Positions 1 to 7,364 of a stretch of DNA of 64,000 nucleotides are shown here, piece after piece. Source of the DNA: CAZKNJ01 sp964554185 (GTDB taxonomy: Bacteria; 4484-113); assembly GCA_964554185.1 (NCBI GenBank), contig CAZKNJ010000001.1:1-64000 (forward strand). Reading direction: 5' to 3'. Under the pieces are notes generated by a model. That model ran no database searches. It was not told the DNA's origin and worked only from the letters and a program-made list of their open reading frames with translations. Numbering within the stretch: position 1 is the first letter of the stretch; each line of letters opens with the position of its first letter. The position numbers and the translations under genes were made by a program.

Positions 1-2
1 AT

Positions 3-68
3 GCGGCGTGCTTCGATGCGCTGATGGGGCATCTGGGGCGAAGGGGGATTGTGGTAAGCGGGGTGTAA
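3..68 (+). CDS. C-terminal tail of an unidentified protein (partial)
   Basis: A reading frame enters from the left edge and gives 21 residues ending GIVVSGV before TAA at 66-68. It is too short to assign to a family. It is called only because the frame is open to the edge and the next gene starts about 90 bases later on the same strand. It could be a chance open frame. Confidence 0.35.
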   Translation, partial: AACFDALMGHLGRRGIVVSGV

Positions 69-161
69 CCCAGTGCTAGCTATCCGTACAAAGCCGCAAG
101 TGACTCCAGACCCCCAAGGTGTACGCAAGCGGCTCTTTGATCAAGGTATGATCTGCTAGAG

Positions 162-1634
162 ATGAGTTCACGAGGGGAAAGGAGGTCTTACGCCCGCCGC
201 CTGTGGCTCGCACTAATAGGAACGGCCCAAAGGCGTCCATACACTCTCGCCATCATCCTAGCCGTCGCTGCAATTTGCATTGCAGCTGGCTTCCTACTCC
301 TCGCCAATACGTCACGGATCTCTGTAATGAAGGTCTTCCCGTTGTCTCAAGCCGATGTAGTACCGGCGCACGATGCTCGTAAGGCTGATGGCACTGATCT
401 GTCCACGTTTTTTTGCGCCGAGCAAGGCTATGAGACGCCGCGCCAGAGGATTCCTGCAGTACTGGACGGCAAGCCGGTGGTTCTGGGCTGGCGACCGGAT
501 GAGATAGCGCTCTGGCTCGAGGGCTCTGACCATCCTGCCTGGCGTCTGCCTGTTGAAATGATTGGCTTCCATCCACCACCACCTGTACTGGGTATTGGCG
601 ACAAGCTCTACGTGCTGTACCACGACGAAGCGGTGAACGGCTGGACGCTCATTTGCGCGAACGCCGAGCGGGTTCTCGAGCAGATACGCCTGTTCCCCTC
701 CGACGCGTTAGAGGATTCTGCTAGCACTAAAAAGGTAACGCGATTCACCTCTGAGCTCAACCTAGGCTGGTCAACACCTCAGCCGTTTAAGAGTGGAGAA
801 CTCGCGGTTGGGCCCGATGGATCGGTCGACGGCTACGCCTCAGTAACCTACTACCCACATGAACGAGGTTCTTACACGGACCCTAGTTGCACGATACTGG
901 GAGACGTCTGGTTCAGCGTACATGATGGAAAGGTCAACTACGTAGCTGCAAACAAGCGATGGCAGTGGGCAACGGTCTGGCTCATTCCGTCCAGTTGGGG
1001 ACTCGGACCTGGAGTCGCCTGGTTTGATCTGGGCGAAACAACCATCCATGTCCAGCTAGTTGGCAATGCCGCAGGCAAGGTGGGCTTAGGACGCAGGGCG
1101 CAATTTGAAATCCCTGCCCCTGTACACCGTGAGGCCCGATTCGCTGGCGCAGTGATTGCCCCTTGCCAAAGTGTCCCAGGCGACCTGTTGGCAGTAATTA
1201 AGTGGGATACAGTGGCCTCACCGCAGAAAGAGAAGCTGAGTGAACCGTACGGATTCGTGGGCAAGAAAGTGTGGGAGCTCGTGACGCTGGATATCGCCAA
1301 CTCAATACTGGTGGATAGAAAGCGGCTTCGGCTGGGTCAAAACATCCACATCGGCGATTGCGAACAACAGGCTTCATTTGTTGCCGATGGAATCCTGTAT
1401 GGCCTCTGGCCTTCCGGGAGCGGTTTTCCCAGAGACAACTTGCTGATTACCTTGGAGTTGGCAAACGGCAGTCTTGACGCCTGCAATCTTAAGGATGAGC
1501 TTGGTGCCTACTGGGTGAACTATGGTCTTGCCTCAGACGGGCACGGTGGCGTTTATTTCATCGCGGGCAGATTAGATGGTGAAGCGGTTTATCGTGCTTG
1601 CGTGCGAGCCGCAGGGAAAGACAATCTGCAGTAG
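162..1634 (+). CDS. Membrane-anchored protein of unknown function
   Basis: I recognise no family. The 490-residue product has a short basic N-terminus, one strong membrane helix at about residues 27-49, and then some 440 residues that should lie outside the cytoplasm. The outer part is rich in Gly, Trp and Tyr with many short strand-like stretches (for example GGVYFIAGRLDGEAVY near the end), which would suit a beta-propeller-like fold; that is inference. The ATG at 162 is preceded by TATGAT at 147-152, only 9 bases away, so the start may be leaderless. The gene stands alone and converges on the leuD-like gene. Its third positions look less GC-biased than those of its neighbours, which would fit a recently acquired gene, but I have not measured this. 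Confidence 0.75.
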   Translation: MSSRGERRSYARRLWLALIGTAQRRPYTLAIILAVAAICIAAGFLLLANTSRISVMKVFPLSQADVVPAHDARKADGTDLSTFFCAEQGYETPRQRIPAVLDGKPVVLGWRPDEIALWLEGSDHPAWRLPVEMIGFHPPPPVLGIGDKLYVLYHDEAVNGWTLICANAERVLEQIRLFPSDALEDSASTKKVTRFTSELNLGWSTPQPFKSGELAVGPDGSVDGYASVTYYPHERGSYTDPSCTILGDVWFSVHDGKVNYVAANKRWQWATVWLIPSSWGLGPGVAWFDLGETTIHVQLVGNAAGKVGLGRRAQFEIPAPVHREARFAGAVIAPCQSVPGDLLAVIKWDTVASPQKEKLSEPYGFVGKKVWELVTLDIANSILVDRKRLRLGQNIHIGDCEQQASFVADGILYGLWPSGSGFPRDNLLITLELANGSLDACNLKDELGAYWVNYGLASDGHGGVYFIAGRLDGEAVYRACVRAAGKDNLQ

Positions 1635-1668
1635 AGGCGCGAAGATCAAGCTTATACACACAGTCGGA

Positions 1669-1688
1669 GCCGGGCTGGTGAGCCCGGC
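1669..1688. terminator. Hairpin between convergent genes
   Basis: GCCGGGCT and AGCCCGGC form a perfect 8-bp GC-rich stem with a GGTG loop, placed between the stops of two converging genes (1634 and 1722). No run of T follows on either strand, so it is a weak intrinsic terminator at best, possibly a bidirectional or Rho-assisted stop. Confidence 0.45.
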
Positions 1689-1721
1689 GTACTCACTACT
1701 GAGTGCTTCCGTGGAAGTGGT

Positions 1722-2237
1722 TTACCTCAATCCCAGCAGCCCGCCGGCGGCGAAGATCTCCCGCTGGACGGAGGAGACGGGGGGCTCCGCAGGGAGGACA
1801 GTGCCAGTGCGGGCGATGGTGAGCGTGCTCGCTTCCATATCTAGCGAGAGTTCGTCGCCAGCCTGCATCCGACCCTCCAGGGTCGGCACCTGGGCTATCG
1901 GCAGGCCCGCGTTGATGGCGTTGCGCAAGTAGATGGGCGCGACCGAGATTGCGATGACACCGACGCAGCCCAGCGCCTTGAAGCAGTCCACCGCCTGCTG
2001 GCGGCTGCTGCCCGCGCCGAAGTTGCGCCCGGCTACGACCCACATCCCGGGCTGCACGCGCTGGGGGAAGTCCTCGTAGCCCTGGAGGTTGCCCAGAGCG
2101 TACTGGCCCATCTCCTCCAGCTTGGTGATATGCAGCCAGCGGTTGTGGAAGATCATGTCGGTGTCAATGTTGTTTATCAGCGCGCCGCTGTCGTTCAGCA
2201 GCGGGAAGGCCTTGCCGGTGATAACAAACTCGCTCAT
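1722..2237 (-). CDS. leuD: Aconitase-family hydro-lyase small subunit (LeuD-like)
   Basis: This is the swivel-domain small subunit of a 3-isopropylmalate dehydratase-type hydro-lyase. In leucine synthesis the enzyme isomerises 2-isopropylmalate to 3-isopropylmalate in the cytosol. The 171 residues carry the family motifs NNIDTDMI (about 22-29) and GRNFGAGSSR (about 70-79). The usual Glu-His that follows SSR is Gln-Gln here (SSRQQA), so the substrate may not be isopropylmalate; homoaconitate- or dimethylmalate-type substrates are alternatives. Its ATG overlaps the stop of the large-subunit gene by 4 bases (2234-2237), which indicates translational coupling. No leuA or leuB lies nearby. Confidence 0.88.
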   Translation of the reverse strand: MSEFVITGKAFPLLNDSGALINNIDTDMIFHNRWLHITKLEEMGQYALGNLQGYEDFPQRVQPGMWVVAGRNFGAGSSRQQAVDCFKALGCVGVIAISVAPIYLRNAINAGLPIAQVPTLEGRMQAGDELSLDMEASTLTIARTGTVLPAEPPVSSVQREIFAAGGLLGLR

Positions 2238-3493
2238 TGCGCCACCTCGGGAACAACAATGCGGCCGGCGCGGACGCTGGCGGCGACGGTGGCAGGGCTA
2301 GCGAGGTAGGTCTGGCCAGCGCCCTGCTTGCCGCGGAAGTTGCGGTTAGAAGTGCTCACCTGCACTTCGCCTTCGCCGGTCATTCCGACCTGCCCGGCGG
2401 CGCAGCCGCCGCAGCCCTGGTTGTGCACAAGCGCACCGACGCTGAATAGCTTCTCCAGCACACCGCTGTAAAGCATCTCCGCGTAAACCTCGCGGGTCGC
2501 CGGCACCAGCTTCAGCGTCACGCCGTCAGCCACGTGCCCGCCTTCCAGTTGCGCAAAGGCCGCGGCGTAGTCCTCTGCGCGTCCATTGGTGCAGCTCCCG
2601 ATGAAGCCGGTGTCCAGGCGTATGCTCTCCGCCGCGACCTCACGGACCAGGCGCACGTTGTCCGGCGAGTAGGGGCACGCAATCATCGGCTCAATCTCGC
2701 CCAAGTCCAGCGTCACTTCCCCGGCGTATGCCGCGTCGGTGTCGGCAGCAATGCACTCGGGCCGGCTTCCCGCCCGGCGTTCCAACCAGTCCAGCACCGC
2801 CGCGTTCGGCGGGATGAAGCACACCAGCGCGCTCATCTCCGTGCCCATGGACGCAAGCGTGATACGCCCAGGGAGGTCTAGCTGCTCCACGACATCGCCG
2901 TAGAACTCGGCGGACTTGCCCAGCAAGCCGTCGCTGCCAAAGTGCTTCACCACTGCCAGCGTCAGGTCCTTGGCGGAGGCATTGGTCGCGAACTTGCCGT
3001 TCACGTTCACCCGGATGCTGAGCGGCACTTCAAACCAGACCTGGCCTTTCCTGAACGCGTAAGCGACATCAATGTCGCCCATGCCTTGGCCCAGCGCGCC
3101 GACCGCGCCGAGGATGTTGTAGTGGCTGTCGGTGCCTATGGCCGTGGTTCCGGGCAGCGCCAGCCCCTGCTCAATCAGCAGGTGGCTGCCGATACCGGCG
3201 TCCACGTCATGCACCTTGATATTGTGCTTGCGGGCGAAGTCGCGGCAGATCTGCTGGTTGGTGGCGTAACCCACAGTGTTGGCCGGCGCATTGCAGTCAA
3301 AAGTGAAACGGATGCGTTCGCGGTCAAAGACTTCGGCGTCCTCGCCGTAAGCCTCCAGGAAGTTCTTCACCACGCTGGCGCCGCCGAAGTCGCGCGCAGT
3401 GACGATATCCTGCGGCAGCCACACAACCTCGCCCACCGCAACGGGATGCCCGACCCTGGCAGCTACAATCTTCTCAATGATGGTTGCGCCCAT
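2234..3493 (-). CDS. leuC: Aconitase-family hydro-lyase large subunit (LeuC-like)
   Basis: This is the [4Fe-4S] catalytic subunit partnering the small subunit just downstream. Visible family features in the 419 residues are TDSH in the active-site region (about 130), the cluster ligand in GSCTNGR (about 299-305), a CGGC pair (about 361-364) and STSNRNFRGKQG near the C-terminus. Several positions depart from textbook LeuC: CGGCAAG replaces CGPCLG, and DSHYNILGAVGALGQGMGD replaces the usual DSHT-type segment. That places it in a divergent aconitase/IPMD subfamily, so the leucine role is a best guess. Its ATG lies 10 bases after an extended -10 (TGC-TAGAAT, 3504-3509 on this strand). The promoter is back-to-back with that of mqnD. 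Confidence 0.88.
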   Translation of the reverse strand: MGATIIEKIVAARVGHPVAVGEVVWLPQDIVTARDFGGASVVKNFLEAYGEDAEVFDRERIRFTFDCNAPANTVGYATNQQICRDFARKHNIKVHDVDAGIGSHLLIEQGLALPGTTAIGTDSHYNILGAVGALGQGMGDIDVAYAFRKGQVWFEVPLSIRVNVNGKFATNASAKDLTLAVVKHFGSDGLLGKSAEFYGDVVEQLDLPGRITLASMGTEMSALVCFIPPNAAVLDWLERRAGSRPECIAADTDAAYAGEVTLDLGEIEPMIACPYSPDNVRLVREVAAESIRLDTGFIGSCTNGRAEDYAAAFAQLEGGHVADGVTLKLVPATREVYAEMLYSGVLEKLFSVGALVHNQGCGGCAAGQVGMTGEGEVQVSTSNRNFRGKQGAGQTYLASPATVAASVRAGRIVVPEVAQ

Positions 3494-3503
3494 GGCGAAG
3501 AGG

Positions 3504-3534
3504 ATTCTAGCATTAGCGCTGCTATAATCGCGCC
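3504..3534. promoter_or_regulatory. Divergent extended -10 promoters of leuC and mqnD
   Basis: On the plus strand TGC-TATAAT (-10 at 3523-3528) is followed by CGCGCC and directly by the mqnD ATG at 3535, leaving 6 bases between -10 and start, so the transcript should be leaderless. On the minus strand TGC-TAGAAT (-10 at 3504-3509) lies 10 bases before the leuC ATG. The two -10 boxes are only 13 bases apart, so the two RNA polymerases should exclude each other. No good -35 is visible for either. Confidence 0.65.
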
Positions 3535-4374
3535 ATGCGCATCACTCTCGCCCACAGCCCCGACGCTGACGACGCTTTCATGTTCTACGGCATCGCCAAA
3601 GGACTGGTGGACACCCGCGGCCTAGAGTTCGTCCACGAGCTGAAGGACATTCAAACGCTCAATGAAGCGGCGCGCGAGGGTGTTTACGATGTAACCGCCA
3701 TCAGCGTTGCCGCCTACCCGGAGGTGGCGGATAAGTACCAGATCCTAACCTGTGGGGCGAGCATGGGAGACGGATACGGACCGATTGTAGTTAGCGCCAG
3801 GCCGATGCTGGCTGCAGAGTTGAAGGACGCTCGCTTAGCCATTCCGGGGGAGAAAACCAGCGCCTATCTGGCGTTGCGCTTGTTCATGCAACCTGATAAG
3901 CCCAATACCGGAGCAGTGTTCTTTGATGATATCCCAAGAGCGGTGCTTTCCGGTGAGTATGACGCTGGCGTGCTCATCCACGAAGGACAGCTAACATACA
4001 CTGATGACGGGCTGCACCTCATCGTGGATCTTGGAGTATGGTGGAAGGAGAAGACGGATCTGCCGCTGCCGCTGGGGGTAAATGCAGTGCGCCGCAGCCT
4101 GCCGAATGAGGTGAAAGGTGATATTGCGCGAGTGTTGCACGCAGGTATCAAGCACTCTTTGGATTACAGGGAGGATGCGCTTACTTATGCGCTTAGCTTC
4201 GGCCGGGGACTGGAAACGGGTAAAGCAGACCGGTTTGTCGGTATGTACGTTAACGAGATGACGCTCGACATCGGTGATGCCGGTAAGGAAGCTGTACGCC
4301 TGTTCCTAAAAGGAGGCTATCCTGATGCAGCTGATCCTAGAATGCAGAACCCAGACTTCATCGAACCTGCTTGA
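3535..4374 (+). CDS. mqnD: 1,4-dihydroxy-6-naphthoate synthase, menaquinone futalosine pathway
   Basis: MqnD cleaves cyclic dehypoxanthinyl futalosine to 1,4-dihydroxy-6-naphthoate, a late step of the alternative (futalosine) route to menaquinone. The 279-residue protein has the periplasmic-binding-protein-like MqnA/MqnD fold. The N-terminal HSPDADDAFMFYGI (about 7-20) is the characteristic MqnD motif, and the substrate-loop region GDGYGPIVV and later LPLPLGVNA fit the family. The length is typical. The ATG abuts its -10 box, so the mRNA is probably leaderless. No other mqn genes are in the window, so the pathway is presumably scattered in this genome. Confidence 0.9.
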   Translation: MRITLAHSPDADDAFMFYGIAKGLVDTRGLEFVHELKDIQTLNEAAREGVYDVTAISVAAYPEVADKYQILTCGASMGDGYGPIVVSARPMLAAELKDARLAIPGEKTSAYLALRLFMQPDKPNTGAVFFDDIPRAVLSGEYDAGVLIHEGQLTYTDDGLHLIVDLGVWWKEKTDLPLPLGVNAVRRSLPNEVKGDIARVLHAGIKHSLDYREDALTYALSFGRGLETGKADRFVGMYVNEMTLDIGDAGKEAVRLFLKGGYPDAADPRMQNPDFIEPA

Positions 4375-4754
4375 GTATGATACTTAGCCGCTTAACCGTC
4401 TTCTGGGCTTATTAAAGGTAATAGTACTTTAAGAGCCGTAGTAGTAGTCCTGTTGATTGTGGTGAAAGACGAGTATCTTCAATGATGCTATAAGGTACTC
4501 GTGCAAGAGAGAGAAGGCGAGATAGCTTGTTCACTACTCAGTCAGCTGCCCGTATAGATGCTAACAGGAGCCAGCACCAGCAGTTGGCGACTACTAAGAG
4601 CCAACAGAATCGGCCAGGCTTGCTCCGCTGGCAAACACACTGTAGCCAAACTCCCAACAATAACCCCACATGTTCTGCATACTGGTTGACTGTGGCAGTT
4701 GAACATCCCCGCCGGGGATGCGTCTCCCATTTGCGCCTCAGGGGGAGGGTCTGG
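4375..4754. other. Gene-free stretch with two hairpins
   Basis: I see no convincing gene in these bases. A 9-bp hairpin with one G-U pair spans 4471-4500 (arms GAGTATCTT and AAGGTACTC). A second, CATCCCC-GCC-GGGGATG, spans 4702-4718 and lies about 35 bases before the -10 of the next gene. Neither is followed by T, so they are not classic terminators. A small RNA or a 3' processing element for mqnD mRNA is possible but unsupported. Confidence 0.4.
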
Positions 4755-4780
4755 TAGAATCACTGTCCTTCCCAGGAGGA
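4731..4780 (+). promoter_or_regulatory. Promoter and Shine-Dalgarno of the SH3/NlpC gene
   Basis: TTGCGC (4731-4736), an 18-base spacer and the extended -10 TGG-TAGAAT (4755-4760) form a likely promoter. A strong Shine-Dalgarno AGGAGGA (4774-4780) follows. It lies 6 bases before an in-frame TTG at 4787 but 15 bases before the ATG at 4796, so it favours the TTG as the real start. Confidence 0.6.
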
Positions 4781-4786
4781 AGGCCG

Positions 4787-6259
4787 TTGCTCCCTATGAT
4801 AAGGCAACAGGTAACATTCATTCTGCTTCTGGGGCTGGTGCTGGCGTTTCTGGCCGGCAGCCCGAAAGCCCTTGCCGATACGCCCGCTCGGGTTATCAGC
4901 CCGGACGCGCCGCTCAAGCGGCTGCCCGAGCGTAGTGCCAACACTATCACAACCCTTGCGCTGGACACTTCGGTCTTCGTCGTCAAGCGGCAAGGGGACT
5001 GGGTATATGTAGCCGTACCGCTGACCAACCAGAAGGGCTGGATAGTGTCACGCGTGCTGTCGCTCTCTCAAGGCCCACCTAGCGGGGGCGATTCGGCGGT
5101 TGCCAAGGGCAGTGGCGTGGAAGTGAAGACCAAGCAGGAGAGCCAGAAGGAGGAGGAACCCGAGGCCAAGGGTGAAGCTCAGGAAAGCTCGAAACCGGCG
5201 GTGCCAGAGCTGGATCCGGACCACGCTACCGAGTTTCAGCCGGAGCACGCGCCGATTGCTGTGATTACAGGCAGCAACGTGAATGTCCGCGAAAAGCCTG
5301 ACCTTAAGTCCAAGGTGCTTGATAACCTCACCGACGGTACAAAAGTGTATCTTGTCTCGGTTTCGGGCCCCTGGTATTACGTGAGCGTGCCGAGCAAGGA
5401 GCTGAAGGGCTTCGTCTTCGGCACCTACATATTCCACCTCGAGGAAGTTGTGATCACTGGGGATGACGTGAACCTCCGTTCGGGTCCAACGACGGACGCG
5501 GAAGTGGTTCAAGTTATCAGCAAGGGCGAACGGTTCGTCCGTTTGGGCGAGACCAAGGGCTTCTACCGTGTCGTTTCGCCCACGAAGGGGTTTGAGGGCT
5601 GGGTCAGCAAGGACTTCGCAAAGCTCGCCGCCCCGGAGATGCCATGCTACAAGGTCGTCGGCAACGTAGTTAACTTCCGCGAAACCCCGAACGTGGACGC
5701 AGAGATCATCGTTCAGCTCAACGCCGGAGCCGAAGTGAAGGCCGTGGGGCGCGATGAGAAATGGTCGTTGGTGGAGGTGAGCGGCCGGCAGGGCTGGATA
5801 TACAGCGAGTACCTGGTGCCGTCGGGGATGTTCAACACCGCCGCCGGACGGGACATCGGCAGCCGGCTGGCCTCCCGTGGGCTGGAACTCAGGGGAGTGC
5901 GCTACCGGTGGGGTGGCGAAAGCCCCAACGGCTTTGACTGCTCAGGCTTTGTGTACTTCCTCCTCCGCGACCAGTTCGGTCTGCATAACCTACCGCGGCG
6001 CGCTAGCGAGCAGTACTACCAGATGGGAACCGCGGTGGACAAGGAAGACCTTGCCGTTGGCGACCTCGTGTTCTTCACTACATACAAGGCCGGCCCGAGT
6101 CATGTAGGCGTTTATATCGGCGACGGCAACTTCGTCCACGCTTCCAGCGCCGGTGGCCAGGTGCAGATCAACTCTCTTTCCGAAGGCTACTACAAGAAGC
6201 GTCTCGTGGGCGCGCGCCGCATCACCAACAAGGATCTGGATAAGTACGGCGAAGGCTAG
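4787..6259 (+). CDS. Secreted SH3b-repeat NlpC/P60 peptidoglycan endopeptidase
   Basis: A cell-wall hydrolase that should cut peptide stems (typically the gamma-D-Glu to diamino acid bond). From the N-terminus: a signal peptide (hydrophobic run ending at about AGSPKALA), a first bacterial SH3-like module, a charged Glu/Lys-rich linker, then three more SH3b modules starting near ITGSNVNVREKPD, ITGDDVNLRSGPT and VVGNVVNFRETPN. An NlpC/P60 domain closes the protein, with catalytic Cys in FDCSGF and His in PSHVGVYIG, and a second conserved His in NFVHASS. The start chosen is TTG 4787 because the AGGAGGA site fits it; ATG 4796 is the alternative and keeps the signal peptide. The SH3b modules should bind wall material and position the enzyme. 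Confidence 0.9.
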   Translation: MLPMIRQQVTFILLLGLVLAFLAGSPKALADTPARVISPDAPLKRLPERSANTITTLALDTSVFVVKRQGDWVYVAVPLTNQKGWIVSRVLSLSQGPPSGGDSAVAKGSGVEVKTKQESQKEEEPEAKGEAQESSKPAVPELDPDHATEFQPEHAPIAVITGSNVNVREKPDLKSKVLDNLTDGTKVYLVSVSGPWYYVSVPSKELKGFVFGTYIFHLEEVVITGDDVNLRSGPTTDAEVVQVISKGERFVRLGETKGFYRVVSPTKGFEGWVSKDFAKLAAPEMPCYKVVGNVVNFRETPNVDAEIIVQLNAGAEVKAVGRDEKWSLVEVSGRQGWIYSEYLVPSGMFNTAAGRDIGSRLASRGLELRGVRYRWGGESPNGFDCSGFVYFLLRDQFGLHNLPRRASEQYYQMGTAVDKEDLAVGDLVFFTTYKAGPSHVGVYIGDGNFVHASSAGGQVQINSLSEGYYKKRLVGARRITNKDLDKYGEG

Positions 6260-6282
6260 CCTCTGCGCCCACGGAAACGAAC

Positions 6283-6534
6283 CTATCGCCCTTTCACCTG
6301 TGCGCGGATGCGCTGCTCCAGTCCGGCTTCCTCCAGCCGCGTTATCGTCACGATGTTGATGTTGGCGTTTTCGCCACGGAAGGCACCGCCTGCCTTCTCC
6401 ACCCCGGTTGCGGGTTCCACCACAACGAAATCATCGTAGGTCTCCACGATGCGCACGCTGTTGTAGTGGATACCGCTATTGCCGGTGATATTCACCACCA
6501 CACCGTCGTTTTTCAGTTTATCCACCAGACGCAT
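6283..6534 (-). CDS. Small hypothetical protein, possibly Sm-like barrel
   Basis: An 83-residue acidic-to-neutral protein with no family I can name with confidence. The pattern of alternating hydrophobic strands (GVVVNITG, SVRIVETYDDFVVVEP, INIVTITRLEE) resembles the five-strand Sm/Hfq-like or SH3-like small barrel, where a similar DxFvvve...iNIVtI spacing occurs. That resemblance is inference by eye. The gene converges on the NlpC gene and diverges from tpiA. A GGAGG-type Shine-Dalgarno (complement of 6538-6543) supports the ATG. Confidence 0.6.
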   Translation of the reverse strand: MRLVDKLKNDGVVVNITGNSGIHYNSVRIVETYDDFVVVEPATGVEKAGGAFRGENANINIVTITRLEEAGLEQRIRAQVKGR

Positions 6535-6583
6535 AGCGCCTCCTGATGTGATTTGCTACACTTAGATTATAGGGGAGGGACAT

Positions 6584-7360
6584 ATGCCGCAACGAATCCT
6601 TGCAGCCAACTGGAAAATGCACAAGACGCTGACGGAGAGCCAGGTCTTCGTGCAGCAACTGGTGGAACTACTTCCCGGGCTGGTCAAGCCCGGCGCCGGC
6701 GACATCCGCGTGATGGTTTTCCCGGGCTTTGTTAGCCTGAGCACGGTGGTAGTAGCGGCGCGGGAGAGTACCATCCGCGTGGGAGCGCAGGACTGCTATG
6801 TGGAGCCGTCGGGCGCCTTCACCGGCGAAGTGAGCGTTCCGCAACTAAAGGACGCGGGCGCAACTGCAGCTCTCATTGGCCATTCAGAACGACGGCACAA
6901 ACTCGGCGACGGTGAGGAGTTGGTCGCGGCCAAGCTGAAAGCGGCGGTAACGGGCGGGCTGACATCGATTCTCTGTGTCGGTGAAGTGGAGGGAGAGCGC
7001 GAAACCGGAGCATCCTACGATGTGGTTGCGCGCCAGCTTGAATCCGCCCTAAGCCGCCTGAGCAATGCGAATCCTCGAACTCTCGTCATCGCGTATGAAC
7101 CGGTCTGGGCCATCGGGACCGGCAACAACGCGACCATTAGTGATGTTGACGAGATGGCGCGGCACATCCGCGAGAAACTCATTGGCTTGCTGGGCGATGC
7201 GGTCGGGCGCGAGATCTCAGTCCTGTATGGCGGGTCGGTGAAACCTGGTACGCTCGCCGGCTACATGTCTGTTGCCGATATCAGCGGCGCTCTCGTGGGC
7301 GGCGCCAGTCTGGAAGTGGAGAGCTTTGCGGCGCTGTACCGCGAGATGGATGTGGACTGA
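6584..7360 (+). CDS. tpiA: Triosephosphate isomerase
   Basis: Interconverts dihydroxyacetone phosphate and glyceraldehyde 3-phosphate in glycolysis and gluconeogenesis. The 258-residue TIM barrel shows the catalytic Lys in AANWKMHKT (about residue 11), His in IGHSERR (about 100), Glu in AYEPVWAIGTG (about 172) and the phosphate-gripping GGSV and GGASL segments near the C-terminus. The length is normal. A GGGGAGGG Shine-Dalgarno lies just upstream and a TA-rich -10-like box (GATTAT, about 6564-6569) precedes it. The gene is followed after 4 bases by a secreted hypothetical protein, probably co-transcribed. Confidence 0.97.
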   Translation: MPQRILAANWKMHKTLTESQVFVQQLVELLPGLVKPGAGDIRVMVFPGFVSLSTVVVAARESTIRVGAQDCYVEPSGAFTGEVSVPQLKDAGATAALIGHSERRHKLGDGEELVAAKLKAAVTGGLTSILCVGEVEGERETGASYDVVARQLESALSRLSNANPRTLVIAYEPVWAIGTGNNATISDVDEMARHIREKLIGLLGDAVGREISVLYGGSVKPGTLAGYMSVADISGALVGGASLEVESFAALYREMDVD

Positions 7361-7364
7361 AGCG

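Noticed and set aside
4702..4718. CATCCCC-GCC-GGGGATG hairpin as terminator of mqnD
   Set aside because: It is 330 bases from the mqnD stop and has no T run. It is listed only as a hairpin.
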